64,000 nt of DNA from Agapetus fuscipes (lineage: Eukaryota; Arthropoda; Insecta; Trichoptera; Glossosomatidae), in the NCBI GenBank assembly GCA_951799405.1, contig OX637353.1, positions 8,370,001-8,434,000 of the forward strand, given 5' to 3'. Every line of letters begins with the position of its first letter. The first letter of the stretch is position 1. The translations under genes and the position numbers were made by a program. The notes beneath the pieces were generated by a model. The model saw nothing but the letters and a program-made list of their open reading frames with translations, ran no database searches and had not been told where the DNA came from. Shown piece by piece: positions 24,401 to 36,200 of the stretch.

Positions 24401-27005
24401 TCGTGTGGACGAAGTGTGAATTTTTTATATATTTTTTAATTAAAAAATATGTTTGTGAAGAGGAATGCAATTCACCAACCTATTATATCTGGCCAGAAAC
24501 AGGTATTAATATCATCAATTAATAGTTCATTAATGCTTATATTAATGAATTATTAATTAATAATTACCCAATAACATCTGTTGAACCAGGGTCAAAGTTA
24601 AAGTCATGTGACCCAAGCGGGGATCGAACCAACGTTATTCTATTCCAAATACGCTAGAAAGATCAGCCTCTGGCCTACTCTGCCATAACACCGACTAAAT
24701 GAAATGAAAGTGAAATGATCGTATTTTTAATCGCTTGGACTAACTTTAATAGTTAAGTTTTCAAATATGTTGTATTTTTATAAAAAAAGTATAATATGTA
24801 AAAAAAGAAAACAACAAATGTAAAAAATTAAAAATATAGGTATCAACCGGATTCGAACCTATCATCTTCGCATCTGCAGTCGGTCACGCACGTCATTACG
24901 CCAGAGCTCCCACATCCAGATGGGAGAAAAATACTGTTTATAAAGCGTAACAAATAACTATTAAAATAATATTATGGGTGGTTTGTAAAAGGCGAAAGAT
25001 TTATTCGTATTGAAGGGAAACCAGAGTATGGGTGGTTTGTGTCCAAGATAAAATACATTATATCGTCGGTCGGCGCAAGCAATTCATATTGAAATTTACA
25101 CATAATTTAATGACCGAAATGAATACCTTAGCGATTTCAGATTGATTTCATATTAGAATAGCGCAATCAACATATTATTTTCAATGCATTAAAAATTTCG
25201 AAGGAAATAAAACTACAGTAGTTTTTCATATTTGCCCGACGGAGTGCCCCATACATTTTTGATGCGTACCATCTATGAATATTTTTTTTTTTGGGTAGTA
25301 CGAGTCGCCACCTTAAATGCATTCCCACAAGCAGACATGTATAAGTTCGCGCTTACAAATGCCCCATGTGGACTTACAAAATAAAAAAACTTATCTCAAA
25401 TGAACATAAGCCCTGCAACTCTTGCCGACTTTTCCTCAAACAGAGATAAAATTTTCATGGTAAACCATTCTTACAGTATGGGGTCAGCCTCATACCAACC
25501 TATAAGTCAAGGATTTTTTTTTGTGTATTTTATTATATAATCTAAGTTGCAAAGATACATACCATTTGAGATTCATATTAAATGCATTCCCACAAGCAGA
25601 CAGGTATAAGTTCGCGCTTACAAATGCCCCATGTGGACTTATAACATAAAAACCTAATCTCAAATGAACATAAGCTCTGCAACTCTTACCGACTTTTCCT
25701 CAAACAGAGATAAAATTTGCATTCCTTGACTGATAGGTTGGTATGCGACTGACCACCCATACTGTAAAAAATGGTTCACTTTGCCAATGTCACCCCTGCT
25801 TCAGGGAAGGTCGGCAAGAGTTGCAGGGCTTATGTTCATTTGAGATTGGGTTTTTTATATTGTAGGTCCACATGCGGCATGTGTAAGCGCGAAATTATGC
25901 ATGTGTGATTACGGGAATGCATTTAATATGAATCTTAAATGATACATATCTTTGCAGCTTAGATTTAGATTTAGAATTAGATGGTGAACCATTACTTACA
26001 GTATGGGTGGTCAGCCTCATACTAACCTATAAGTCAAGGAAATTATTTTGTTTAGTTTTATAATCTAAGTTGCAAAGATACATACCATTTGAGATTCATA
26101 TTAAATGCATTCCCACAAGCAGACAGGTAAAAATTCGCGCTTACAAATGGCCCATGTGGACTTACAATATAAAAACCCATTCTCAAATGAACATAAGCCC
26201 TGCAACTCTTGCCAACCTTCCCTGAAACACAGCTGAAATCTGCAAAGTGAACCATTTTTTAAAGTATGGGTGGTCGATTTTCTTTTTCAAAGGCTGCATG
26301 TTTTCCGAATTTTAACGCGAGGAAACTATGCGCAATATACACATTCACCAAATGTTAAGGGATTGGGCTGCGTAGCAGCCAGGGGCAACTAGTGTAGTAT
26401 AAATCCATTTCATGATGCTTTCGAAACTTGTATCTTTTATAATAAAATACAGACAAACTCAGTTCACTCAATCACGAGAACGTAGGCATCAACCAATTTT
26501 TCTCTTTATAGGCGTTACTTGTTATAAACGTGAGTAGGTAAAAAAGTACCTGCCTTCTTATCTCGATATTCAAGCCAGGGTATGGAAGCTTGCGTATAGT
26601 AAGGCAACACATTTTTTAAAGGTTTTTTTGTACTTTATATAAATAAAAGTGTTTGCATGACATTGCTAAGCCATATCTTTTTTTTTCAAGATTTCTGATG
26701 AAGGCGTAATGGAGCTGTTTGGTGGAAACTGTGCGGCGTATTTAACAGAATTAATACTATGTCGATGCCCCATAACACCAGTCTCTGTAGATTTAGTTTT
26801 CACAAAATGCCCAAAACTCTCCATATTCACATTCCAAGGATGTCAAGACGCAGGTGAGTAAACAGATCCGCTAAAATATTAAATTTTATTCACATTAATA
26901 AATAGTTGAAAGTTGTATTTAAGTTTGTAAAAAAAAAACATTTTTATTTCAGGAGATTTTGGCCCACCTTCAAGACTACTAAAGGAAATTTCATGGACAA
27001 TCTGA
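18480..27005 (+). CDS. AMN1: AMN1 homologue (leucine-rich repeat), last four exons
   Basis: Exons 18480-18751, 19701-19912, 26691-26853 and 26953-27005 join in frame (phases 1, 0, 1) and give 232 codons before TGA. All junctions have AG/GT: TTTTAG|C, ACAG|GTACTT, TTTACAG|GA, AAT|GTAAGT, TTCAAG|AT, GCAG|GTGAGT, TTTCAG|GA. The protein begins in a split codon with CIAEVSKKF, then VPVQIKNKLIRIAS, followed by AMN1-type repeats (CPSLTTLNVAYCKNMTNPSM, ISDEGVMELFGGNC, CPKLSIFTFQGCQ) and the ending LLKEISWTI. AMN1 proteins are about 260 residues, so a short first exon (~25 codons) is missing; I could not find it upstream. AMN1-like proteins are F-box-independent LRR proteins related to yeast mitotic-exit antagonists; the role here is by homology. 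Intron 2 of the visible set is 6.8 kb because of nested transposons. Confidence 0.85.
18807..19214 (+). repeat. 134-bp x3 tandem repeat containing a SINE B head
   Basis: CTGTTTTTTGTTCGTATGAA starts at 18807, 18941 and 19075, a period of 134 bp. Each unit has GATAGCTCAATTTGGTAGAG, a degraded box A of SINE B, while box B is lost. It lies in the AMN1 intron between the first two visible exons. ORFs across it are tandem shadows. Confidence 0.95.
20092..20267 (-). repeat. Family A copy, internally deleted
   Basis: Inverted, from ATAATCTCTATAATCTAAGT to TTAAGTCAAGGAA; the middle with the GCGCGAAC word is missing. In the AMN1 intron. Confidence 0.8.
20430..20731 (-). repeat. Repeat C, copy 2
   Basis: Inverted counterpart of 1040-1345, including ATATTGACATCTAGCGGC, CAGCAGATGAAACACATTC and a poly-A run; adjacent to a family A array as at the first copy. 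Confidence 0.65.
20732..21385 (-). repeat. Family A tandem array, part before the TTAA element
   Basis: Inverted tandem copies with the same AAATTATTTTGTTTAGTT linker as the 1-1040 array. The last copy is cut at CATATTAA (21382-21385) by the TTAA-flanked element and resumes at 25317. Confidence 0.85.
21787..21859 (+). other. tRNA-like sequence 1, left arm
   Basis: 73 nt with box A-like TGGCGTAATGACG, anticodon-arm-like CGACTGCAGATGCG and a perfect box B GGTTCGAATCC. It looks closest to tRNA-Trp, but the acceptor ends do not pair well, so a functional tRNA is unlikely. The identical copy is at 24839-24911 on the other strand. Confidence 0.55.
22003..22090 (+). other. tRNA-like sequence 2, left arm
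   Basis: 88 nt, of class II (Leu/Ser) length, with TATGGCAGAGTAGGCCAGAG and GTTGGTTCGATCCCCGC. Acceptor pairing is poor. The mirror copy is at 24608-24695. Confidence 0.5.
22150..22372. repeat. Left-arm-specific insertion with internal palindrome
   Basis: Absent from the right arm. Contains an inverted repeat around AATACATTATTGAATTTTAC with CGGGGCGAGTAAAATTCAAT and its complement, and ACCTAATACAATTTG on both sides. Probably a small fold-back element. Confidence 0.55.
22466..22735 (+). repeat. Family A copy inside the left arm
   Basis: Starts near GTGGTAACAAAATTGGTATG, ends with an ATTAGATTAGA tail. The right arm reads straight through (AATTAAAAAATATATAAA-type sequence) and so shows the site before insertion; possible TATA duplication. 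Confidence 0.85.
22738..22920. repeat. Short periodic repeat (CGAC / TCGGTCAA words)
   Basis: Irregular ~14-15 bp periodicity: CACTTCGTCC, CACGACTTTTTGGCCAACG, ACATTTCGGTCAAAGAC, AAATCGGTCAACGAC. The inverted counterpart is at 24325-24420 as part of the arms. Confidence 0.7.
23055..23395 (-). mobile_element. tRNA-derived SINE B copy
   Basis: Inverted, full-length: box B complement GGGATCGAATCCGAG at about 23327, box A complement CTACCTCTGAGCTACTG, body with CCACTTCGTTGAAGTGG hairpin and TGTGAAGGCTGAGTAAACC. Sits in the loop of the TTAA element. Confidence 0.85.
23607..23783. repeat. Inverted plus direct repeat cluster
   Basis: The block TTTTGTCCAGCTAGCATGTT followed by CTAGACGACACACTG occurs three times: forward, inverted, forward. 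The first two form a ~60-bp-armed hairpin. Confidence 0.85.
23925..24175 (-). repeat. Family A copy
   Basis: Inverted, full length, from a TATAATCTATAATCTAAG tail to ATAAGTCAAGGAA. Very similar to the copy at 39339-39585. Confidence 0.9.
24608..24695 (-). other. tRNA-like sequence 2, right arm
   Basis: Reverse complement of 22003-22090, with GGGGATCGAACCAACG (box B complement). No difference seen by eye from the left copy. Confidence 0.5.
24839..24911 (-). other. tRNA-like sequence 1, right arm
   Basis: Reverse complement of 21787-21859, with GGATTCGAACCTATCATC. No difference seen by eye from the left copy. Confidence 0.55.
25317..25720 (-). repeat. Family A array, part after the TTAA element
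   Basis: Resumes the copy cut at 21385 (ATGCATTCCCACAAGCAGAC) and continues with another tandem inverted copy to about 25720. Confidence 0.85.
25717..25978 (+). repeat. Family A copy
   Basis: Forward copy from ATTCCTTGACTGATAGG to GCTTAGATTTAGATTTAG, meeting the inverted array tail to tail. Confidence 0.9.
25985..26273 (-). repeat. Family A copies, inverted
   Basis: A partial 5' end followed by a longer inverted copy, cut at GTATGGGTGGTC by sequence that ends in a Helitron-like 3' terminus. Confidence 0.85.
26274..26392 (+). mobile_element. Helitron-like 3' end
   Basis: GGCTGC-GTA-GCAGCC hairpin (26366-26380), 8-nt spacer, CTAG (26389-26392), then T: the terminal structure of Helitrons. 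The 5' end was not resolved. It lies about 300 bp upstream of an AMN1 exon. Confidence 0.5.
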
Positions 27006-27047
27006 GAAATTATTTCTATAAGTACGCTGATACAAGTCTTGCAGGCA

Positions 27048-27053
27048 AATAAA
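27048..27053 (+). terminator. AMN1 polyadenylation signal
   Basis: AATAAA 43 bp after the AMN1 stop codon; no other candidate is closer. Confidence 0.7.
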
Positions 27054-27059
27054 ACTGAA

Positions 27060-27833
27060 AAAAACTGTTTTTATTTTAAACCTACAAGGTCTGAATTGTT
27101 TACTAAGAGAAAAAAATCCAAGGTTCAACAAGTGCTGGAAATCAAATGGCATTGGAATACGTCACTTTTTATTGTTCTTTGTCTCCTGTTATAGATCTAT
27201 TGATCTGTTGTCTCTGTTGTCCCCTCCTATGGCACTGAAGACCAGCTGTCCCGCCACTTTAGAGGGCCTGCCTGGTTGGTTCCTCTGCAGCAACATTTGC
27301 TATCCAATTTGCATCCATTCTGAACATGTGGTCTTGACACCTTTTGACAATCTAATGATGCATTTGTATGAAGATTTGTCACTCCAAGATGGCCGCAAGT
27401 GAACAGCTGATTAGTTTCATACAAATATAACTGATATATGGTAGGTAAGAATTACCGTGAGGATGAGACTTTCAGCCCAGGCATTATTAGTTTGTCAAAG
27501 CGTGAGCTCAGCTGATGACTAATATGTCCAAGAATAGCCCCATAAGTCTATAAATGTAAGGTTAAAAGAACATAAAAGGGCATTTAGGGGTTTGTCTGAG
27601 TATTCGGAGATGGCAGACCACTGCATCGAAAAAGACCATTCATTTAATAATAACGGTGTTAAGATTCTCCATTGCGGGTGCATAGGCAGACAACTAATTG
27701 CCCTTTTGGTCAATGTTCAGATTCCTGCTGCTTATTTTTATAATTTCTCATAAAAGGTGCTGCTTTAGTTTCTATACATTTCTTGGTGAAACATTATCAT
27801 TGACTTTGAACATAAATATTTGTTAAACGTGAT
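27060..27833. other. Intergenic, nothing recognised
   Basis: No gene or repeat boundary supported; ORFs of 64-76 codons have no recognisable motif. Confidence 0.45.
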
Positions 27834-28544
27834 ACTTAAGGCGTGTTATAAAGCTAAATCTGCCATTTTTGTTTCTTACACTTTATAGTCTTAGCAAAAT
27901 AGTTACAGTAATGAAAAAAATCAAGCATGTTTATTAATTTTTTATCTTAATTATAAAGCTTAAACAAAATGTATAACTTAAGAATTGCCACCACAAAAAA
28001 ATATTAAAAAAAACGCGTTTTTTTTACATTTTTAGCTTTTTTTTCGTGTGTGCTGTATTTTGGATTTTTTTTTTTGCTTTTTACTTACAGAACTATACAT
28101 TGTTTAGGTTCAATACTTAACATTTTTTCAATATTGTCAATAGTTTTTGAGTAAATATGGAAAAACTGTGTTCTTTGATTTAATTAAAATTTAATTCATT
28201 TAGTAGTTTCAGTTTTTCCATATTTACTCAAAAACTATTGACATTATTAAAAAAAAAGTTAAGTATTGAACCTAAACAATGTATAGTTCTGTAAGTAAAA
28301 AGCAAAAAAAAATCCAAAATACAGCACACACGAAAAAAAAGCTAAAAATGTAAAAAAACGCGTTTTTTTTAATATTTTTTTGTGGTGGCAATTCTTAAGT
28401 TATATATTTTGTTCAAACTTTATAATTAAGTTAAAAAATATTAATAAACATGCCTAATTTTTTTCATTACTGTAACTATTTTGCTAAGACCACAAAGTGT
28501 AAGAAACAAAAACGGCAGATTTAGCTTTATAACACGCCTTAAGT
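27834..28544. mobile_element. 711-bp palindromic element with TTAA ends
   Basis: Near-perfect palindrome. ACTTAAGGCGTGTTATAAAG at the left mirrors CTTTATAACACGCCTTAAGT at the right; arms of about 340 bp meet near 28170-28215. TTAA sits at both ends followed by GGCGTG. Non-coding, AT-rich, with poly-A/T tracts. Confidence 0.85.
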
Positions 28545-28563
28545 TTCTGCTTGAAGTAGACAT

Positions 28564-30212
28564 GGGTATCGCCGTCGAAATTTGTACCTTTTGTCTTGTG
28601 CGTGTGTCCCCTAATGATTTTCAGCTTTTTCATAAAAACTGGTGATCTCTACTGAATTCTAAAATTATCAGAGTAAAGTAAATAATAAGTGTATCGAAAT
28701 ACAAAAAAAAACTGCAAAAAGCATTAAGTGGCGATGTAATTAAAAAATAAAACAAAAACGCCTTTTTTCCATTCCCATACAAATTTTACATGTCCGCAAC
28801 CCGTTTTTGACCCTTTGATGGCATGATACGATCAAAATAGGCAAACGTTTTTAAAGTTGAGTATTTTTGCATATACCTTAGTAACGTATCTTTCATTTTC
28901 TGTGCTAGCCACAATAATATTTACTTATTTAAACACGAAATATTGATTGCTAAGGGTTGTCTCCATTTTTGGCTCCGAAATTTTTCTTTTAGTATGTTAC
29001 CAATTCCATTGGAACTGACAAAAATCTTGCAATCTTAAGTATTTATTCACGTATGGTAACTCTTTGATGCAGTGTGGACAACACAAAAAAACTCATTCGA
29101 TACCTTCATTTTCTTCTGAGAACGTTTACATCAGACTCGGGAATTTGTCGTGAATGTTTTGAGTGGAAGTTAGCTTGGCATTATTAAGGTATGTATTCGA
29201 ATATGTTGTCAGTTGTATATTTTTTACTTAGATCCATTAATTCTTCTAATGATTGTATGGTTTTTTCATTGCTGACAGTATTATTTTTCAAATGGCACAA
29301 GTTTCAGGTAATGTCGGGCGGTTTTTTATTTACAATCTTTACCGTATGTTACCAGTATTAAGGTGTATTCACGTAGGTTTAAAAAAATACACCTACTTAC
29401 CGTTAATTTATGGTTGACTAACAAATAACATTTACGTACCTAATTGAAACATAAAACTATCTAATCAACCTTACTACATGCTATTAATATTTTAAATGCA
29501 CCGTTTGATGTTTGTTATTCAAAATAGCAAAAAGGTTTATTCCGTGATCTGTGGGCTAAACGATTAAATGAAATTTGGACCACAGAGGTACCTAATTTTT
29601 GTATCGGTGCTGGATACTGTGAAAAATGTACGCAAAAAAAACATTGCCTATCTATCTAAATCTATGATAATCTATAATCTAAGTTACAAAAATATATTGC
29701 ATTTAAGACTTTAAGTTCGTACTTAAACATGCTGCATGTGAACCTACAATATAAAACCCAATCTCAAATGAACATAAACCCTGCAACTCTTGCCGACCTT
29801 ACCTGACACAATGGTAACATTGGTAAAGTGAACCATTTTTTACAGTATGAGTGGTCAGCTTCATACTAACCTATAAGTCAAGGAAACTTATTGAAATACA
29901 ATAAACGAACGATTTTAGGTAGTTATTAAATGTGCGTATTCATATTTTTATTAAACATTCATAGACAAACAACATTCATATTTATAGACATTCAAAATGG
30001 TGCTCTTATATTTTTACTGAACAGTGTTTACGAACTGCTATAAAATCTTTTATTCGTCGTCGAAAAAAGAAATGAGATATCGAAATGTAAAAAATCCTAA
30101 TTTTTCGAACCTGTCCGTCATTTTGAATAGACCTTAATTTAACTCACGATGTTTTCGTTTTCTTGAATCTTGCCGGTCGACAGTTATGGTACAAATTTCG
30201 ACGGCGATACCC
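28564..30212. mobile_element. 1.65-kb element with 25-bp TIRs and ACAT target duplication
   Basis: The first 25 bp (GGGTATCGCCGTCGAAATTT plus GTACC) are repeated inverted at the right end, and ACAT flanks both sides (28560-28563, 30213-30216). No ORF; non-autonomous. The 4-bp duplication and GGG ends could fit a Sola-like group, but this is a guess. A family A copy lies inside. Confidence 0.75.
29665..29888 (-). repeat. Family A copy
   Basis: Inverted, with the 3' middle deleted, from TAATCTATAATCTAAGT to ATAAGTCAAGGAA, inside the 1.65-kb TIR element. Confidence 0.85.
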
Positions 30213-30337
30213 ACATGGAAGGTTGAAAAAACACTATTGTTATTGACATCAGATTTGAGTAAAAAAATCAGCTTGGCAGTGTGCTAACTTTCAGTTGTGT
30301 AAAAAGGAAAAGACAATTTATGATATAGTCTTATGGT

Positions 30338-30343
30338 TTTATT
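30338..30343 (-). terminator. Possible clathrin light chain poly(A) signal
   Basis: TTTATT on the plus strand (AATAAA on the gene strand) about 390 bp beyond the stop codon. Other weaker variants exist, so this is tentative. Confidence 0.3.
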
Positions 30344-30731
30344 TGCATGAAATAAAGATGTAACAAAGCAATTACAATAATTTTCAAAAGGTTCTTGCTT
30401 ACAGACACCTAGTGCATAATAAAAAATAATCTCAGTAAAACAAAAGATAATGAAATGGAAATTGTAACAATTCAAAACATGTTTTTTCAAAAAAAAAAAA
30501 ACTCATCAAATATGATATATTATTTTTTCAATACATAGGTATAATACATCTCCGAAAAATAATTTATACTTCCTTTAAATTTTGCCTAAAATGCATTGCT
30601 TATTTTTCATTAAAAATAATGAAACAAAGTAAAAATAACCTAAATAAAATAATTGGAACATTATATTATATGAGAGCTCCTTTGTAAGCTGTTCTTGTGT
30701 GAGGAATGAATGTGTGAAGTGCCGTGCTACT

Positions 30732-33217
30732 TTACGCCTTCTTGGGAGTCACCAGCGCCGTCTGCTTGAGCTGGAGAATGATGGAGCGCATTCTGGAGAC
30801 ATCTTTGCTGGACTTTGCAGACTTGGGGTTGAAGTCGCAGAGCTTGGCGATTCTCTCCCACTCTGTGCCGGGCTCCATTTCATCACTTTCTGCCACAAAT
30901 TGTTTCTCCGCATTCCTGGACAACAAATGACACAATGTTAAGCTATCCTACCACAACAACTAATGCCCGGGTGTTTCAAACTTTGCTTGGCGACTTTATA
31001 CAGAATGAAAAGAGCAAACTTATGCGAGTTGTGAAGGTATTTTTTTTCAGTATAAAGTCACAGAAGCTCAAGTTGAGATACTAATTTAATTTTTTGGTAA
31101 TTTCTAGAGCGCCGCCATGTGACACTTCACCTCGAGGGCGCTTTTTTAACAAACATTAAATACAGATTACACACTTCCTTATCACCACTACAAAACATAT
31201 ATGATTTCAAATATAATAAATAATTCTAGTGAGTAAGGAATATTTCAATGAACTTATATTCAACGTCTTTAGGTGAAAAAAACTGTATAAAAACGTCAAA
31301 TTAAAAACAAAATACACAAGTTGAACTTCCACCCTATCACGCTTCATAAAATTACTAACAATACTTATTTTTTTACTCTCTATTTCTACTTCACACAAAT
31401 GAACAAGTTATTGTTGAGTAACTTACTTGGCAGCCTCCCTGGTTAGCATGAAATAATAATGAGTTAGAATAAGGGCCAATGTTGGAATAGCTGGATAAAC
31501 GATCCTCTATGCAATGACAAAATTGTAAAGATGATTGTTTATTTGACTATTGCAAAAATGGCCTGAATTGATATATTTGAAAATGGTAATGGTGAGAATA
31601 ATTGATAATACAACAATACAATTGACGACAATAACCTGTTTGCTGCTTTGGTTTTACTGATTTGTTCTTCATGATTGGCGTACCATTCCTCCAGCTCTTT
31701 CTTGGCAGCTTCCCTCATCTCTTGCTTTTTAACTTCTTCTTCGGCATCTGTCAAAAGAAAATAAAGACAAGAATAATTTTGACCTTATGTAAGTAATATT
31801 AAAGCAGGAAACCTAACTTTGTGAAATCTGTCAAAAGAAGAAAATATTAGGACCTCTTTCAGAACAAATGACATGGACAAAAAGTTTAATGTCACCAAGC
31901 CGGGTTGCTAGGGAGAGAGCACACTAATATTTTGAAACTGAAAACTTTTGTCTGGTGATAAGAGTTGTTAGAATGCTTGCGTTCCATTCCAGGGAGCTCC
32001 CGTCAATCTCCTCACAAGAATGCCAGAAGATTTCCCATTTTGGTGTTTATTTAAAGCCCTTACCTGTAAAAAGAAAAAGGTTCCACATGCCGCAAGAAAT
32101 TACACTATATGCGTAGCTTAGTTGCATTTTTGTTGTTGCAATAAATGAAGAGTTACCCTTCTGTTCCAGCCGAAGTGTTTGCTCTTCTCTCCATTTGCGT
32201 ATTTTCTCTGGCTCCTCCTTTTCTAATTGCTTTGATGGTGTCGGGGACGGGTTGTCAAACACTGAAAATTAGTTTAAACCTAAATATTAATTAACAAATC
32301 AATGACAAAGTGACAGTCAATTAATTTATGCAGAAATTTGATGGCTTACTAACTGAAACATAGATAAAAACATTTACAGTGAGATTTACTATGCCGGAAC
32401 AAAAATCCAGACAAAAAATGTGACGTCGCCCTGTCACGTTGCTAGTCAAACATTTAACTAACATTTTGTTCTCTGTTGTTCCTTGACTTATAGGTTGGTA
32501 TGCGGCTGACCACCCATGCTGTAAAAATGGTTCACTTTGCCAATGTCACCCCTGTCTCAGGGAAGGACGACAAGAGTTGCAGGGCGTATGTCCATTTGAG
32601 ATTTGATTTTTATGTTGTAGGTTCACATGCGGCATGTGTAAGCGCGAACTTGTATGTGTCTGGTTGTAAAAATGCATGTAATGTGAATCTCCAATGTAAC
32701 AAATCTTTGCAACTTAGATTAGGTTGCTAAGAATCCTGGTCACCTAGATTAGAAAAAAATTGTTACTTTTGAACACTTATTGTCCCTGTAGAGTAGAAGC
32801 TCTCACAAAATTAACTAAGTCTTGTGATGAAGAAAAATATGAGGAAAAGAAGGTTCTAGGATCAAAGAAGTTAACTATATAGGGCAGAGTGCAATAAATA
32901 CTATTGTTAATACTTTAATAATGACAATAGTAGGTATTGAGTAAATGTAACAATGACTAACGATTTTACCTACAAAAAAATAGGGGGAAAAAATATAATT
33001 ATAGGAACAATGATAAAAGGCCTGTTTAAAAGTTGATACCAAGAGCCGCCCACTTACCTGGAAGTGAAACCGGAATATCTTCTGCTGGTGGAACGACGAT
33101 TGGGATTGTGGATTCCAGCTCATCTTCCAGTCCTGCTAGCTGATCTTGTTCTCTAGCTAAGAACTCCGCTGCTGGATCTACTTCTGGCTGATCAAAATTA
33201 TCACCAAAGTCGTCCAT
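30732..33217 (-). CDS. Clc: Clathrin light chain
   Basis: Complement of exons 33058-33217, 32157-32261, 31636-31747 and 30732-30915: 186 codons plus stop, phases 1, 1, 2. The N-terminus (MDDFGDNFDQ, then AAEFLAREQDQLAGLEDEL at 16-34) carries the conserved clathrin light-chain signature. The centre (KIRKWREEQTLRLEQK, EEEVKKQEMREAAKKELEEW) is the heavy-chain-binding coiled coil. The C-terminus (GTEWERIAKLCDFNPK, DVSRMRSIILQLKQT) is also conserved. It coats endocytic and Golgi vesicles by binding the clathrin heavy chain hub. A 12-nt microexon between exons 3 and 4 (31427-31438) could add four residues. Introns hold a family A copy and a SINE B. The gene is divergent from Tim8. Confidence 0.95.
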
Positions 33218-36200
33218 AGTGAGTCAGCAATTGGAGAAATTAGCGAATTAAATACAACAAACTGACAGCCGATTCCGTACAAGCACTGAAACAACCCTCA
33301 GAATTTATATGTAATGCTGTAAACAAACAAAAATTCCTATATGTAAGTAAAAGTATTTTTACATTTAGTGTAACGTTCAAATAAATAAAAACAAGTTCAT
33401 AGCACAAATAAACGGTGTGAACTTTATCAAAGTTCACGTTCTTTATTTATCTGTGTTGTCCTTCAGTAATATCTTCACACTTTCCTATAGGGTAGGAAAA
33501 ATAAAGTTGCAGTGCTCAATAGTAGGGAAAAGACAAAAAATATATTTTGTGATTGGTTGCTAAAGACGGTAGTCACATTCCAATGGTAGTCACATACAAA
33601 AATGACGTTTGCTCGCTTCATTATTTTTATATAGGAATATTTTGAATTTTCACAGTATTTACTTTATTTCCGGGGCTTGAATTGTACACATTCGGAGGTA
33701 ATCTTCACAGCTTCAAATCGGTTGACAAATGAAACGTCGATAGGGAATGAACAGGCTAACCAACTCAATTATTATATTACAGTAAAATAAAACGTTAGGT
33801 ACAAACTACTGATTCGGATCTAGAATGAAAGGGCTGTCAAATTTCTAACCTAAAATCCTAAAATTCATCACAGAGGACTGACTTTCATCATCCGTTTAAC
33901 TTTATTAATTTTGCTTTAAAAAACATCTAAAATGGGCGATTCTTTTGATTTTTCAAGCTTACCCGCTGGCAAAGGGAATGAATCAGAATTGCAAGAGTTT
34001 CTAATGGTTGAAAAGCAAAAGGCTCAATTTAATGCTCAGGTTAGTTGAACTGAACTTTTTATCCCTCATATTACATAAATACTTCCTTGTTTGAGATAAA
34101 CAAAATCTGAAATCAAAGCTTGAATTGTTCTTGTTGGTGCATATGTTTTTTTTTACAAAGACGTATTCTTACAGATTCACGAATTCAATGACTTCTGCTG
34201 GGATAAATGTATGGACAAACCGAGTAACAAGCTGGATTCCAAGACAGAAACCTGCATGGTCAACTGCGTGGATAGATTTATTGATGTATCATTGTTAATA
34301 ACTAATAGATTCGCTCAATTACTACAGAAAAGCGCCATGTAAAATATCATCATTTTAATATTATGTTTCATCATAAATTTATTTACCTACCCATGAGTAA
34401 CAAAAACTGTGTATAAAGATTGTTTTCAGTAGATAATACTTAGCAGTCATGTTAAACTATAATAAATACTTTTTGTGTCCAAAATGGACTCTGGACAAAT
34501 CTTAATGTAGAACTTTCTTCTCAGTGGGCAAACGTCGCACTTGTATGGGACTTCGATCCTTAGCAATGTAAATTACCAATAACAAAATATTTTTTCCTGG
34601 AAACATGGCCGTGTGACGACACGATTCTGTGAATGCCAATTCATCTGCGGGCATGCAACTCATTGCGGGCCTCATTAGAAAGAAGAAGAATGCGGGCCTC
34701 ATTAGAAAGTCGTTTTTTAGCCCTACAATAGCTTCTCGTTATGCTTCTTTACTTATAATATTGTTTCAAAGTTCCATTTTTTTAAGAAATAGAATGTTTT
34801 AAAACAAAACCCTAGGTTGAAATAATATCGCAATGAATTCGGTGTGAAAAACTAGAGGAAAAAATTAAATAGCTATTATAACCAATCAGTCATTATTGGT
34901 TGATACACAGACCCCAATTACCTGAACTTGTGAAATGCCCTCACTCATAGGAATATGACTCCATGTTTGCAGTACTGTTCCATAATCGATTAATATTGCT
35001 GCCTTATGTTCTTTGCCTCTTTGTTGCAAATAAAATGTACCCTTTTCCGCTCCTACAAACTTTGATTGATTAGGGTTTATTTGTGTAAGGATTTATTTAA
35101 AAGCTAAGTACAAGCTCACGGAAGAATGTATTTATGATGGTTAAATGGTTTTGTGGCAGCACTGGTCAAGTGGGCAGCACCCACCGCAGTGCACACACAT
35201 CAAATGCAGCGCATAAGCAATTAGTCATTGCAAGTCATTAACGCATCTCGCACGTTGAACGACGCGTAGCGCCTTCCCCCGGTAAGCAAGCGAGGTAGAA
35301 CACAAAGGGCCTGAATGCTGTGTCATCTGCCAATGTATCAGATACTTCAATAAAAGAACATTACATAAACTGGTTTATTAATTAACTAGCTAAACATAAC
35401 TCTAAACAAGTACACAATCGCCAAAGTACGCTAAAGTGGTGACCCGACGGGAAAGTATCCTGAACATTTTTTGTGCGCCCACGGCTTACCGGGGAAGATT
35501 TTTTTTTGCATACGCGTAAAAAAAGTGTGACGTATCGAACTATAATCGTGACGTGTCTATTGTGTTAAAATGCCTCTGACTCCTGCTACGAAAAGTTCGA
35601 GTGCTTCTGCTCCGAGTACTTCTGCTCCAAGTGCTTCTGCTCCGAGTGCACCTTCTACGGAGACCATGGCCATCTCCCTGAACACAAGAATACCAGAATT
35701 TTGGAGGGACCAGCCACGTCTGTGGTTTCACCAATTCGAAGCCATCGTGGGACCACAGAAACAAAGCGATATAACTATTTACCAAATACTCATCGCTAAG
35801 CTGGGACGAGATGAACTCAGGCAGGTGAGCGATATATTGAATAACCCGCCAGAAGACTCCAAATATGAGGCACTTAAAAATAGACTCCTTCAGTCATACG
35901 AAGAGTCTGAAACAAGACAGCTCCAACAGCTACTGGGAGACCTCGACATAGGGGATCAGAAGCCTAGTCAGCTCCTGCGCCGAATGAAGGAGTTGGCCCG
36001 CAACAAGCTTCCTGATGATACCGTTAAAATATTGTGGTTAGGACGACTGCCACAAACTTCTCGGGCTGTGCTAGCTGTTACAGAAGTCGCTGATCTTGAT
36101 CGCCTCGCGCAGGTAGCAGACAAAATTGCAGAGACAAACACCATGGAAATTTCCGAAGTAAAGGAAACAGGTGACGCTGCAAAATCTTTCTCCATGCAAG

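Larger units (their letters stand above)
21386..25312. mobile_element. 3.9-kb TTAA-flanked element with ~1-kb inverted repeats
   Basis: TTAA lies at both borders (21382-21385, 25313-25316), and removing the element rejoins a family A copy at CATATTAA/ATGCATTCCC. Ends start GGTGG. The arms (about 21386-22835 and 24325-25312) are reverse complements and look identical across long stretches, including ATCTTTCGCCTTTTACAAAC and GACCGACTGCAGATGCGAAG. The left arm is longer because of a later family A copy (22466-22735) and ~200 bp near 22150-22370. The middle holds a SINE B, another family A copy and a small palindrome. No transposase ORF. TTAA targeting is typical of piggyBac-like elements, hence the tentative class. 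Confidence 0.8.
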